A stretch of 64,000 nucleotides of DNA from Pseudoxanthomonas suwonensis (GTDB taxonomy: Bacteria; Pseudomonadota; Gammaproteobacteria; Xanthomonadales; Xanthomonadaceae), in assembly GCF_000972865.1 (NCBI RefSeq), contig NZ_CP011144.1:930001-994000 (forward strand), written 5' to 3'. Below, piece after piece: positions 37,456-48,146 of the stretch. Each line of letters begins with the position of its first letter. Positions within the stretch are counted from its first letter, which is position 1. The position numbers and the translations under genes are program-made. The notes under the pieces are model-generated. The model ran no database searches and was not told the origin of the DNA. It saw only the letters and a list, made by a program, of their open reading frames with translations.

Positions 37456-40400
37456 CTACGCCAGCGCCGCCAGGCGCTGGGCGAGCTTCTTCGGCGAGAC
37501 GCCGCCGCGGACGCCCAGTTCCTGCGCGAACAGCGACACGCGCAGTTCCTCCAGGTCCCAGCGCAGCGCCTGCCACTCGGGCGCGTCGGCTTCACCGCGC
37601 GCACGGGCGATCGCCAGCGCGTCGGCGAAGGGCTTGAGCTCCAGCATCCGCGCCTGGTCGCGCGCCGGGTCGCGCAGCGCGCGCTCGGCGCGCAGCGACA
37701 TGGCCCTGAGCCAGCGCGGGAACTGCGCCAGCGCCTCGGCCGGGGTATGGCGCAGGAAGCCGGGATGCACCAGCCCGGCAAGCTGGCCGCGCAGGTCGTC
37801 GAGGTTGGCGCCGGCCCAGCCCTTCAGCGGCGCCTCCAGCTTCGGCTTCAGTTCGGCGACGGCGGCGAGGATCTGCTCGGCCAGTTGCAGCCGCGCCATC
37901 GCCTCGCCGAACAGCTGGCGGCCGGCGGCGTCGGCGCGCTGGCGGAAGGCCGCAGCGTCGCGGATCGATTCCAGGCCATCGGCCAGGACCGCGTTCAGGG
38001 CGGCCTCGACCAGGTCGGCGCGCAGCTGCTCCTTCTCCCTCGCCTTGGCGTCCGGGCCGGTGCCGAACTGTTCGATCGCCGCGTACAGCAGCCCCAGCTT
38101 CGGCGACATCGGCAGCTGCTTGCGCGCCTGCCGCGCCCGCTCGGCCAGGGCGATGCGCAGCAGCCGCTCCACGCCGCGCGGGTGCGCCTGCCGCGCCTGC
38201 GCGCGGTCGGCGAACACGCGCAGCACCGCGTGCTCGCCCTCGTCCACCAGCGCCGGCCAGCCCGGCACCCCCGCCTCGCCGGCGACCTGCTCGGGAATCG
38301 GATCGGCGGGGAAGTCGCGCAGCGGCGCCTGCCCGTCGCCGAGCGCGCGGCGCGCGCGGTCGGCGAAGGCGCGGCCGGCGCGCTCGCCGAACTGCGCGCG
38401 CAGCGCGTCGAGGTCGCGCGACTCGGCCAGCACCTTGCCGCCCCGCTCCGGCGTCTCGCGCAGGCGCAGGTTCATGCGCAGGTGCGGCTCCAGCGCGGCC
38501 TCGTCGAAATCCAGCGCGGAGACCGGCACCCCGGTGGCGCGCGCGAGGAAGCGCGCCAGTTCGCCGGCCAGGGCGTCGGCCGACGGCTGCGGGAACGCCT
38601 CGAAGAACGCACGGCCGAAGTCCGGCGCCGGCACGTAGTTGCGGCGCATGGCCTTGGGCAGGGTGCGGATCAGGCCGGCCGCCTTGTCGGCGACGAAGCC
38701 CGGCGCCAGCCAGGACAGGCGCGCCGGGTCGAGCGCGTTGAGCAGCGGCAACGGCACCTCCAGGGTGACGCCGTCGTCGGCCGCGCCCGGTTCGAAGCGG
38801 TAGTGCAGCGGCAGCCGCGCATCGCCCAGCGGGAAGTACTTCGGATACAGGTCGGCCTGCCCGCCCTCGCCGGGCAGCAGGTCGGCAGTCGACCAGCGCA
38901 GCGCCTGCGCCTGCTCGCGCGGCAGTTTCCGGTACCAGGCGTCCAGGCCGGCGGCCGAATGGATCTCGCCCGGGATCCGGTCCAGGTACCAGCGCGCCTG
39001 CCAGTCGTCGCCGGCGACCAGGCCGGCGCGGCGCAGCTTGGCCTCCTCCTCGCGCACCCGTTCCAGCGTCTTCAGGTTGTCGGCGAGGAACGAAGCCTTG
39101 GTGTCGATCTCGCCGGCGACCAGCGCCTGGCGCACAAACAGGTCGTGCGCCCCGCCCGGATCGATGCGCCCGTAGTGCACCGGCCGCTTCGGCGCCAGCA
39201 CCAGCCCGAACAGGCCGACCTGCTCGGAGGCCAGGACCGTGCCCTGTGCGCGCGACCAGCGCGGATCGAAATGCCGGCGCGCCAGCAGGTGCGGCAGTTC
39301 GGCGATGACCCAGTCCGGCTCGATCGCCGCCGCGGTCAGGCCCCAGACCTTCTGCGTGTCCAGCAGGGTGGCGACCAGCACCCACGGCGGCGGCTTCCTC
39401 GCCAACGGCGAGGCGGGGAACAGCTGGAAACGGCGCTGCCGCGGCGCCTGGTAGTCGCCCTTGTCGGTGCGGTGGCCGAGCTGGGTCGGCAGGCCGGCGA
39501 TCAGCGCGCGGTGCAACGACTGGTAGGCCGCGGCACGCTGGCGGGGAGCAAAAAAGGGGTCAGAGTCATTTTCTCTCCTGGCCGGCGGCGGTGGTTGAGC
39601 TGGGTCGGGAGAAAATGACTCTGACCCCTTTTTTGCTCCTTCGCGCGCGAGGCGGGCGGCGCGGTGCAGTTCACCGCGGGTCGGGCGCGCGTTCGCCCCG
39701 CCGCGCTCGTCCGCCGCCGGCGCGCCGGCCAGCAACGGCAGCACTGCCTGCTCGACCGCCTCCTCGCGCCAGCCCAGCTCCTCGCACAGCAGCTTCAGCT
39801 GGCGGTGCAGCTCGCGCCACTCGCGCATGCGCAGGAAGCCCAGGAAGCGCCTGCCGCACCAGTCGCGCAGCTTGGACTGGGTCAGTTCGCCATGGGCGTC
39901 GTCATAGGCCTGCCACAGGCGCAGGATGCCGACGAATTCCGAACGCGGATCGGCGAACTGCGCGTGCGCGTTGTCGGCGGCCTCGCGCGCCTCCGGCGGG
40001 CGCTCGCGCGGGTCCTGCACGCCGAGGAAGGCGGCGATCGGCAGCATCGCGCGCAGGCAGCCGTGCGCCTGCGCGGCGACCAGCATGCGTGCCAGCTTCA
40101 CGTCCACCGGCAGGCGCGCCATCTGCCGGCCGATGGCGGTCAGGCGCCGCTGTCCGTCGCCGGCCTCCTCGATCGCGCCCAGCTCGACCAGTTGCTGCCA
40201 GCCGTCGGCGATGGCGCGCTCGTCGGGCGGTTCCAGGAACGGGAAGTCCTCGATGCGCCCGAGCCCCAGGTGCAGCATGCGCAGGATCACGCCCGCCAGG
40301 CTGGAGCGCCGGATCTCCGGGTCGGTGAATTCCGGCCGCGACAGGAAATCGGCCTCGGCGTAGAGGCGGTAGCACACGCCCTCGGCGACGCGGCCGCAGC

Positions 40401-41649
40401 GGCCCTTGCGCTGGTTGGCACTGGCCTGGCTGATCGGCTCCACGTGCAAACGGTCGATCTTCGAACGCGGACTGTAGCGCTTGATCCGCGCGTCGCCCGG
40501 ATCGACCACGTAGCGGATCCGAGGCACGGTCAGCGAGGTCTCGGCGACGTTGGTGGCCAGCACGATCCGCCGCTGCGGCCCCGGATTGAACACCCGATCC
40601 TGGTCGCGCACCGACAGCCGCGCATACAGCGGCAGAACCTCGGTCGAGCGGTACTGGCGCTTCTCCAGCGCGCGGTGGGCGTCGCGGATCTCGCGCTCGC
40701 CGGGCAGGAACACCAGCACGTCGCCGCGCGGGTCCTCGGCGCCGATCTCGTCGACCGCGGCGGTGATCGCCGAAATGGGGTCAGACTCCTTTTTCCCCGC
40801 TACGCGCGCATTGTCTCGACCGGCCGCGGGTGAAAATGTACCTGACCCCATTTCTTCGCCCGGTGGGCGGTAGCGCACTTCGACCGGATAGGTGCGGCCG
40901 GCCACCTCGACCACCGGCGCGTCGTCGAAATGCCGCGAGAAGCGCGCGGTGTCGATCGTGGCCGAGGTGACGATGAGCTTGAGGTCGCGGCGCTTGCGCA
41001 GCAGCTGCTTGAGGTAGCCAAGCAGGAAGTCGATGTTGAGGCTGCGTTCGTGCGCCTCGTCGATGATGAGCGTGTCATAGGCCGACAGCCAGCGGTCCGA
41101 GGCGATCTCGGCCAGCAGGATGCCGTCGGTCATGAACTTGATCCGGGTGTCCGCGCCGACGTTGTCGGTGAAGCGCACCTGGTACCCGACCGTGCCACCC
41201 AGCGGCGTGCGCAGTTCCTCGGCCACGCGCGCGGCCACCGCGCGGGCAGCGATGCGGCGCGGCTGGGTGCAGCCGATCGTGCCGGCGACGCCGCGGCCGG
41301 CGGCCAGGCACAGCTTGGGCAGCTGGGTGGTCTTGCCCGAACCGGTCTCGCCGGCCACCACCACCACCGGATGCTCGCGGATCAGGGCGACGATGCGCTC
41401 GGCCTCGGCGGCGATCGGCAACGCCGCATCGACGCTCACTGCCGGCACGTTCGCAGCGCGGGCCTGGCGGACCGCCACGGACGCCGCCAACGCCTGCTCG
41501 AAGCGCTCGCGCAGCGCCGCGTCGGCGGGTTTGCCGCGCCACCGCGACCACAGCCCGTGCAGGCGGCCGCGGTCGCGGCTCAGCGCCTGGTCTATCCCGC
41601 GCCGGCCGGCTTCGAGGGGCTTGCGCAGTTCGGCGGGGATCGATTCCAT
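37456..41649 (-). CDS. hrpA: ATP-dependent RNA helicase HrpA, with two in-frame palindromic inserts
   Basis: 1397 residues from ATG 41649 (MESIPAELRKPLEAG). DEAH-box motor: Walker A GETGSGKTTQLPKLC, motif II DEAHERSLNIDF, motif III VTSATIDTARF, motif VI QRKGRCGRV; helicase-associated 2, OB-fold and the long DUF3418 C-terminus follow. HrpA rescues stalled ribosomes or cleaves mRNA in E. coli. Two repeats lie inside the gene without breaking it: about residues 264-293 (linker between the two RecA lobes; MGSGTFSP...KKESDPIS) and about 670-702 (KKGSESFSP...NDSDPFF). Both use the same reading frame of the palindrome. The inserts are absent from the usual family layout as far as I recall, and both sit at likely surface linkers. 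Confidence 0.93.
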   Translation of the reverse strand: MESIPAELRKPLEAGRRGIDQALSRDRGRLHGLWSRWRGKPADAALRERFEQALAASVAVRQARAANVPAVSVDAALPIAAEAERIVALIREHPVVVVAGETGSGKTTQLPKLCLAAGRGVAGTIGCTQPRRIAARAVAARVAEELRTPLGGTVGYQVRFTDNVGADTRIKFMTDGILLAEIASDRWLSAYDTLIIDEAHERSLNIDFLLGYLKQLLRKRRDLKLIVTSATIDTARFSRHFDDAPVVEVAGRTYPVEVRYRPPGEEMGSGTFSPAAGRDNARVAGKKESDPISAITAAVDEIGAEDPRGDVLVFLPGEREIRDAHRALEKRQYRSTEVLPLYARLSVRDQDRVFNPGPQRRIVLATNVAETSLTVPRIRYVVDPGDARIKRYSPRSKIDRLHVEPISQASANQRKGRCGRVAEGVCYRLYAEADFLSRPEFTDPEIRRSSLAGVILRMLHLGLGRIEDFPFLEPPDERAIADGWQQLVELGAIEEAGDGQRRLTAIGRQMARLPVDVKLARMLVAAQAHGCLRAMLPIAAFLGVQDPRERPPEAREAADNAHAQFADPRSEFVGILRLWQAYDDAHGELTQSKLRDWCGRRFLGFLRMREWRELHRQLKLLCEELGWREEAVEQAVLPLLAGAPAADERGGANARPTRGELHRAARLAREGAKKGSESFSPDPAQPPPPARRENDSDPFFAPRQRAAAYQSLHRALIAGLPTQLGHRTDKGDYQAPRQRRFQLFPASPLARKPPPWVLVATLLDTQKVWGLTAAAIEPDWVIAELPHLLARRHFDPRWSRAQGTVLASEQVGLFGLVLAPKRPVHYGRIDPGGAHDLFVRQALVAGEIDTKASFLADNLKTLERVREEEAKLRRAGLVAGDDWQARWYLDRIPGEIHSAAGLDAWYRKLPREQAQALRWSTADLLPGEGGQADLYPKYFPLGDARLPLHYRFEPGAADDGVTLEVPLPLLNALDPARLSWLAPGFVADKAAGLIRTLPKAMRRNYVPAPDFGRAFFEAFPQPSADALAGELARFLARATGVPVSALDFDEAALEPHLRMNLRLRETPERGGKVLAESRDLDALRAQFGERAGRAFADRARRALGDGQAPLRDFPADPIPEQVAGEAGVPGWPALVDEGEHAVLRVFADRAQARQAHPRGVERLLRIALAERARQARKQLPMSPKLGLLYAAIEQFGTGPDAKAREKEQLRADLVEAALNAVLADGLESIRDAAAFRQRADAAGRQLFGEAMARLQLAEQILAAVAELKPKLEAPLKGWAGANLDDLRGQLAGLVHPGFLRHTPAEALAQFPRWLRAMSLRAERALRDPARDQARMLELKPFADALAIARARGEADAPEWQALRWDLEELRVSLFAQELGVRGGVSPKKLAQRLAALA
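39545..39639. repeat. GGGGTCAG-family palindrome inside hrpA (C-terminal half)
   Basis: Perfect 31-base arms (39545-39575 and 39609-39639) with a 33-base centre. Core GGGGTCAGAGTCATTTT. Translated in the hrpA frame as a Lys/Ser/Pro-rich insert of about 31 residues. Confidence 0.95.
40772..40857. repeat. GGGGTCAG-family palindrome inside hrpA (N-terminal half)
   Basis: Imperfect arms, GAAATGGGGTCAGACTCC at the left and the GTACCTGACCCCATTTC complement at the right, about 50 bases apart. Translated in frame as an insert of about 27-29 residues between RecA lobes 1 and 2. Confidence 0.85.
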
Positions 41650-41747
41650 CAATGGGGCCGTGTGAAACTTTGCATAACGTTTCGGGGTTTACTGTCTATT
41701 GTGACAGCCCCACCTGTGACCTGTGGACCCACCCCAAGGAGCGAACC

Positions 41748-42314
41748 ATGGCCAAGAGCAAGCCCGCCAAGAAGAAGACCGCATCCCCGGCCAAAGCCAA
41801 GGCCAAGTCCGGCGGCCTCAATCCGGTGGCGTCCTCCTCGCGGATCGACATCGGCATCGGCGCCAGCGACCGCAAGGAGATCGCCCAGGGCCTGTCGCGC
41901 TACCTGTCCGACGCCTTCACCCTGTACCTGAAGACCCACAATTTCCACTGGAACGTGACCGGGCCGATGTTCAACTCGCTGCACAACATGTTCGAGCAGC
42001 AGTACACCGAGCAGTGGAACGCGCTGGACGAGGTCGCCGAGCGCACCCGCGCGCTGGGTTTCAACACCCCCGGCTCCTACGCCGAGTTCATCCGCCTGAC
42101 CTCGATCCGCGAGGAACAGGGCGCCGACGGCGTGCCGGACTGGAAGGGCATGGTCCAGCAGCTGGTTTCGGGCAACGAGGCGGTGTGCCGCACTGCGCGC
42201 GCCGTGCTCAAGACCGCCGACGATGCCGGCGACGACCCGACGGTGGACCTGCTGACCCAGCGCCTGCAGACCCATGAGAAGTACGCCTGGATGCTGCGTT
42301 CGCTGCTGGAGTGA
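41748..42314 (+). CDS. dps: DNA-binding ferritin-like protein Dps
   Basis: 188 residues from ATG 41748, with AAGGAG seven bases upstream. The first 25 residues are Lys/Ala-rich (MAKSKPAKKKTASPAKAKAK), a basic DNA-binding tail of the type found in many Dps proteins. The ferritin-like part has the di-iron ligands in KTHNFHWNVTGPMF and HNMFEQQYTEQWNALDEVAER. Dps oxidises and stores iron and protects DNA in stress. It is divergent from hrpA; an upstream TCTATTGTGACAG stretch may belong to its promoter. A terminator and a 17-bp tandem array follow. Confidence 0.95.
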   Translation: MAKSKPAKKKTASPAKAKAKSGGLNPVASSSRIDIGIGASDRKEIAQGLSRYLSDAFTLYLKTHNFHWNVTGPMFNSLHNMFEQQYTEQWNALDEVAERTRALGFNTPGSYAEFIRLTSIREEQGADGVPDWKGMVQQLVSGNEAVCRTARAVLKTADDAGDDPTVDLLTQRLQTHEKYAWMLRSLLE

Positions 42315-42347
42315 GTACCAGGGCGCGTTGCCCCCGCCGGATCCTGG

Positions 42348-42385
42348 TCGCGGCCGCCTCCCCGAGGAGCGGCCGCGATCGTTTT
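42348..42385 (+). terminator. intrinsic terminator of dps
   Basis: Stem TCGCGGCCG/CGGCCGCGA extended by CTCC/GGAG with one bulged base and a CCGA loop, followed by TCGTTTT. Confidence 0.75.
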
Positions 42386-42467
42386 GGACCTCATCCTTGT
42401 TTGGACCTCATCCTTGTTTGGACCTCATCCTTGTTTGGACCTCATCCTTGTTTGGACCTCATCCTTG
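42383..42467. repeat. five perfect 17-bp tandem repeats
   Basis: TTTGGACCTCATCCTTG repeated five times without a mismatch (85 bases). It begins at the T-run of the dps terminator and its last unit runs straight into the TGTAGGAGCC arm of a REP. Seventeen is not a multiple of three and no ORF uses it. Confidence 0.97.
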
Positions 42468-42565
42468 TAGGAGCCGGGTTCAGCCTTTGACCCGACGCCC
42501 TCGACACAGGCGACGCCATCGTGATTTCGACGGCGTCGGGTCGCCGGCTGAACCCGGCTCCTACA
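42466..42565. repeat. REP-type palindrome, copy 7
   Basis: TGTAGGAGCCGGGTTCAGCC start and GGCTGAACCCGGCTCCTACA end, with the GACGGCGTCGGGTCG centre. Between dps and clpB ends. Confidence 0.85.
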
Positions 42566-42586
42566 GAAGGCGCGGCGCTTCGACCT

Positions 42587-45172
<2,586 letters not shown>

Positions 45173-45218
45173 CGGGGATCCCTCGAAGGAGTGGCCGGCG
45201 GTGCCGGCGATGGTATCC

Positions 45219-45246
45219 AGATGAGGTTGCGGCGGAGTGTTTCAAG
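45219..45246 (-). promoter_or_regulatory. sigma-32 (heat-shock) promoter of clpB
   Basis: On the minus strand CTTGAAA, 13 bases, then CCTCATCT; the sigma-32 consensus is CTTGAAA-N13-15-CCCCATNT, so there is one mismatch. It ends about 47 bases before the clpB start. Confidence 0.8.
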
Positions 45247-45330
45247 GCCGGGTGAGACCGGCAGTCAGGACCTGTCGTCCGTTCGGCCTCCCTGGCCACC
45301 CGGATACCGGATCGGCCGATAATCGCAGCC

Positions 45331-45606
45331 ATGCCCGTCTCCGGCCCCTGGTACCTCTACCTGCTGCTGTGCCGCAACGGCGCCTGGTACGCCGGGATCA
45401 CCAACGACCTGGAGGCCCGCTTCCAGGCCCACCTGCGCGGGACCGGCGCGCGCTATACCCGCGCCAACCCACCGGTGCGCCTGCTCGGCAGCCGGGCCTA
45501 TCCGGACCGGGCCGCCGCCTCGCGCGCGGAATGGGCGATCAAGCGGCTGCCGCGGGAGCGCAAGCTGGCTTTCCTGCTGGAAGGTGCCGCACCGGATGCC
45601 CTGTAG
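45331..45606 (+). CDS. GIY-YIG domain protein (UPF0213/YhbQ type)
   Basis: 91 residues. Begins [25 protein letters not shown], where the Y-x-Y and A-G-I-T elements correspond to the GIY and YIG motifs, and continues with [11 protein letters not shown] and [18 protein letters not shown]. Small stand-alone GIY-YIG proteins are thought to be DNA nucleases, with little direct evidence of their role. The stop TAG (45604-45606) is part of the following REP arm CTGTAGGAGC. Confidence 0.88.
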   Translation: MPVSGPWYLYLLLCRNGAWYAGITNDLEARFQAHLRGTGARYTRANPPVRLLGSRAYPDRAAASRAEWAIKRLPRERKLAFLLEGAAPDAL

Positions 45607-45698
45607 GAGCACAGCTTGCTGGCGACACGGGCGTCGGGAATACGAAGGCGTCGCCTGGGCCAGCGGCGTCGGGTCGCCGGCTGAACCCGGCTCCTACA
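45602..45698. repeat. REP-type palindrome, copy 8
   Basis: Starts TGTAGGAGCACAGC and ends GAACCCGGCTCCTACA. It overlaps the stop codon of the GIY-YIG gene. Confidence 0.85.
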
Positions 45699-45736
45699 AC
45701 AGCCTCACGGCGGACCAGGCAGGCCCCATCGGCGCA

Positions 45737-46309
45737 TCAGCGCGCCGCATCCCCTGGCAGCAGCCAGCCCTCGTAGCGGATCACCGGCCCGGCCAGCGGC
45801 AAGGCCGCTTCGACCCGGAACTCGTAGCGGCCGGCGTGCTCGCGCTCGCGGCACTGGACCCGGCCGAACAGCGCCACCGGCAGCGGCAGCAGGCCCAGCA
45901 GGCGCACGCCGGCCACGTTCCAGTAGATCGCACCGTCGGCGGTGTGCAGCAGGAAACGGAACTGGACCGGACCCAGCCGCTCGATCAGCAGGCCCTTGCG
46001 GCATTTCAGCCGCGAGGCCATGGGGTGGCCGCCGAAATCACGGCGCCAGGTCTCGCCCTTGGCATCGGTGGCGAACCCGACCCGCAGCGGCGCGTCGGCC
46101 ATCGCCGGCGGCAGTCCGGCGACGGCCGCGAACAGGCGCGCCAGCGGATTGGTGCCGCGCTCGACGGTGACACGGCCGGCGTATTCGCCGCGGCCGCGGA
46201 TCGAATGCAGCGCGCGCAGCGTGTCGGGCAGGTTGAAGAACGGCGCCCGCAGCACCTGCTGGAACACGGTCGGTTCGATGGCGGTCGCGGAAACGGGAAT
46301 CGAAGCCAT
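45737..46309 (-). CDS. DUF4166 domain protein
   Basis: 190 residues from ATG 46309 (MASIPVSATAIEPTVFQQVL). The layout matches DUF4166: RALHSIRGRGEYAGRVTVERG, NPLARLFAAVAGLPPAMADAPLRV, WRRDFGGHPMASRL, and a C-terminal half with a hydrophobic strand region (VRLLGLLPLPVALFGRV). No signal peptide. Members often occur as a C-terminal partner of saccharopine-dehydrogenase-like proteins, but their function is not established, and no such partner is here. The next gene ends 62 bases upstream, in the same direction. Confidence 0.8.
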   Translation of the reverse strand: MASIPVSATAIEPTVFQQVLRAPFFNLPDTLRALHSIRGRGEYAGRVTVERGTNPLARLFAAVAGLPPAMADAPLRVGFATDAKGETWRRDFGGHPMASRLKCRKGLLIERLGPVQFRFLLHTADGAIYWNVAGVRLLGLLPLPVALFGRVQCREREHAGRYEFRVEAALPLAGPVIRYEGWLLPGDAAR

Positions 46310-46371
46310 GCGGGCGGCGCGGTGCGGCTGGGCACACAGCATACGGCGCCGCGCGCCGGCCGTGGCCCCGC

Positions 46372-47199
46372 TCAGCCGCGCGCCAGCGCGCGCCGGATCG
46401 CCCGCAGCTGCTGCTTGACCTGGGTCCGCTGCTCCGGCGCCAGCCGCACCAGCGCCTTCTGCCCGACCGACAGCGTCTCCAGGGCCGGATCGGCGAAGCG
46501 GAACTTGCCGTGCGCACCCGGCACCACCCGGGGCGGCTCGGCCGGTTCGGGCGCCTGCAGCAGGTGGTCGATCACCTCGACCAGGCGGTCGTTGAAGTAG
46601 GCGTCCGGCCGGCCCAGTTCGGCATAGGCCTGCTGGAACAGCGGGTAGAAACGGCGATAGGCCGCGGCCAGGCGCTCGGGATCGGCCTGCACGAAGGCGC
46701 GGACGTAGGGCTCGTAGCGCCGCGCATTGGCCTGGGCGATCCGCAGCGAAGCGCCGTCGGCCGCGTCGTCCTCGATCGCGTCGGCCTCGACCGAGAACTC
46801 GCCCGGCAAGGCGCGCATCGCCAGCGCGCGCTGGTTGATGCGGCGTTCGGTCAGGTTGTCGATCATCGTCACTAGGCGCTGGATCAGGTGGTCGCGCAGC
46901 AGCACGTCGAGCACCGAGGCGTCGCCGGCCAGCTCCGCGAGCGCGGCCCAGGCCGCCGGGTCGCTGTCGTCGAGTGTCGGGAGCGCCGGGTCGGCCATGT
47001 CCTGCGGGTCGAGCGGATGGCGGATCGCCGTTGCGTCCGGATCCGCCGGCGAGGCCGGCCGTTCCAGCGCCGGCGCCGCGGCAGTCGGACCGGCGCCCGT
47101 TTCCGGCACATTCGTGCGCGGTCGCAGCAGCCACCAGCCGGCCGCCACCACGGCGACGACGACCAGCAGCCAGGGCCAGCGCGAAGCTATCGATCGCAT
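46372..47199 (-). CDS. DUF3014 domain membrane-anchored protein
   Basis: 275 residues from ATG 47199, with an AAAGGGAG ribosome binding site. One N-terminal membrane helix (WPWLLVVVAVVAAGWWLL, residues 8-25), a Pro/Ala-rich linker, then the DUF3014 domain: LPTLDDSDPAAWAALAELAG, LIQRLVTMIDNLTERRI, YRRFYPLFQQAYAELG and YFNDRLVEVIDHLLQAPEP. The C-terminal domain should face the periplasm. Function unknown; it may be co-transcribed with the DUF4166 gene. Confidence 0.85.
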   Translation of the reverse strand: MRSIASRWPWLLVVVAVVAAGWWLLRPRTNVPETGAGPTAAAPALERPASPADPDATAIRHPLDPQDMADPALPTLDDSDPAAWAALAELAGDASVLDVLLRDHLIQRLVTMIDNLTERRINQRALAMRALPGEFSVEADAIEDDAADGASLRIAQANARRYEPYVRAFVQADPERLAAAYRRFYPLFQQAYAELGRPDAYFNDRLVEVIDHLLQAPEPAEPPRVVPGAHGKFRFADPALETLSVGQKALVRLAPEQRTQVKQQLRAIRRALARG

Positions 47200-47414
47200 G
47201 TCCACTCCCTTTCTCGTTCGGACTTGGGCTCTCTGACCCCATCCGGCCGCCACGGTTCCGCGCGCGGCCGCGGTGCCTCTGGACACGCTCGCAGCAGCGG
47301 CCGACACTGGCCGCGCGTTCCGTCCTCGGCGATGCCGGCGGTCCACTCCGGCGTCGCCTGCACCGCTCATCGGCGCAAGGACGCCAGCTGGACGATCCGC
47401 ATCCATGCGCATGG

Positions 47415-48134
47415 GGAATGCCGATGGAAACCGAGCCGACGCACCAGGAAAGCCGAGCGGAAGAGAAGGCGCAGCGGCGCACCGACCGCCTGGAGATGCT
47501 GTTCACCCTGGTCATGGCCATGGCCGCCATCGGCACCGCGTGGGCCGGCTTCGAAAGCGCCAAGTGGGGCGGCGTGCAGTCGCGGCTCACCACCGAGGCC
47601 TCGGCGGCACGCATCGAGGCCAACCGCAAGTCCAACGAGGCCTGGCAGCAGCGCACCGTGGACGTGATCACGTTCACCCAGTGGCTCGGCGCGCTCAACG
47701 CGGAGCTCCAGGACGATCCGGCCGCGCACGAGGCCGGCTACGCGCCGCGCGAACGGACCCTGTCCGCCTTCATCCACGCCCGTTTCCGCGACGAGTTCAA
47801 GCCTGCGTTCGAGGCCTGGATGGCCTACCGCCCGCTGCGCAATCCCGATGCGCCGGCCACGCCGTTCGTGATGCCCGAATACCGCCTGGCGGCGCAGGAC
47901 GAGGCCGACCGCCTGAGCGAGCGGGCCGAACAGCGCGGTACCGAAGCCCTGGCGGCCAGCACCCTGTCCGACAACTACGTGCTGACCGGCGTGCTGTTCG
48001 CGCTGGTGCTGTTCTTCGTCGCGGTCGGCAACAAGGCCAACAGCAGGCGCAGCCGCTGGCTGCTGTTCGGCCTGAGCCTGGTCACCTTCGCCGCGACCCT
48101 GGGCGTGCTGGCCACCTTCCCGGTGGTGATCTGA
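47415..48134 (+). CDS. DUF4337 family membrane protein
   Basis: 239 residues from ATG 47415 (ATG 47421 is an equal alternative). A charged cytoplasmic start is followed by a helix (LEMLFTLVMAMAAIGTAWAGF, about 26-46), a soluble middle part rich in charged residues, and two C-terminal helices (NYVLTGVLFALVLFFVAVGN and WLLFGLSLVTFAATLGVLATF). This fits the DUF4337 family, whose role is unknown. It is divergent from the DUF3014 gene with a 215-base gap and convergent with the permease gene. Confidence 0.78.
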   Translation, partial: GMPMETEPTHQESRAEEKAQRRTDRLEMLFTLVMAMAAIGTAWAGFESAKWGGVQSRLTTEASAARIEANRKSNEAWQQRTVDVITFTQWLGALNAELQDDPAAHEAGYAPRERTLSAFIHARFRDEFKPAFEAWMAYRPLRNPDAPATPFVMPEYRLAAQDEADRLSERAEQRGTEALAASTLSDNYVLTGVLFALVLFFVAVGNKANSRRSRWLLFGLSLVTFAATLGVLATFPVVI

Positions 48135-48146
48135 GGCGCATGCGGC

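Noticed and set aside
42383-42467. CRISPR or coding minisatellite
   Set aside because: The 17-bp units are directly adjacent with no spacers, and no ORF uses the array.
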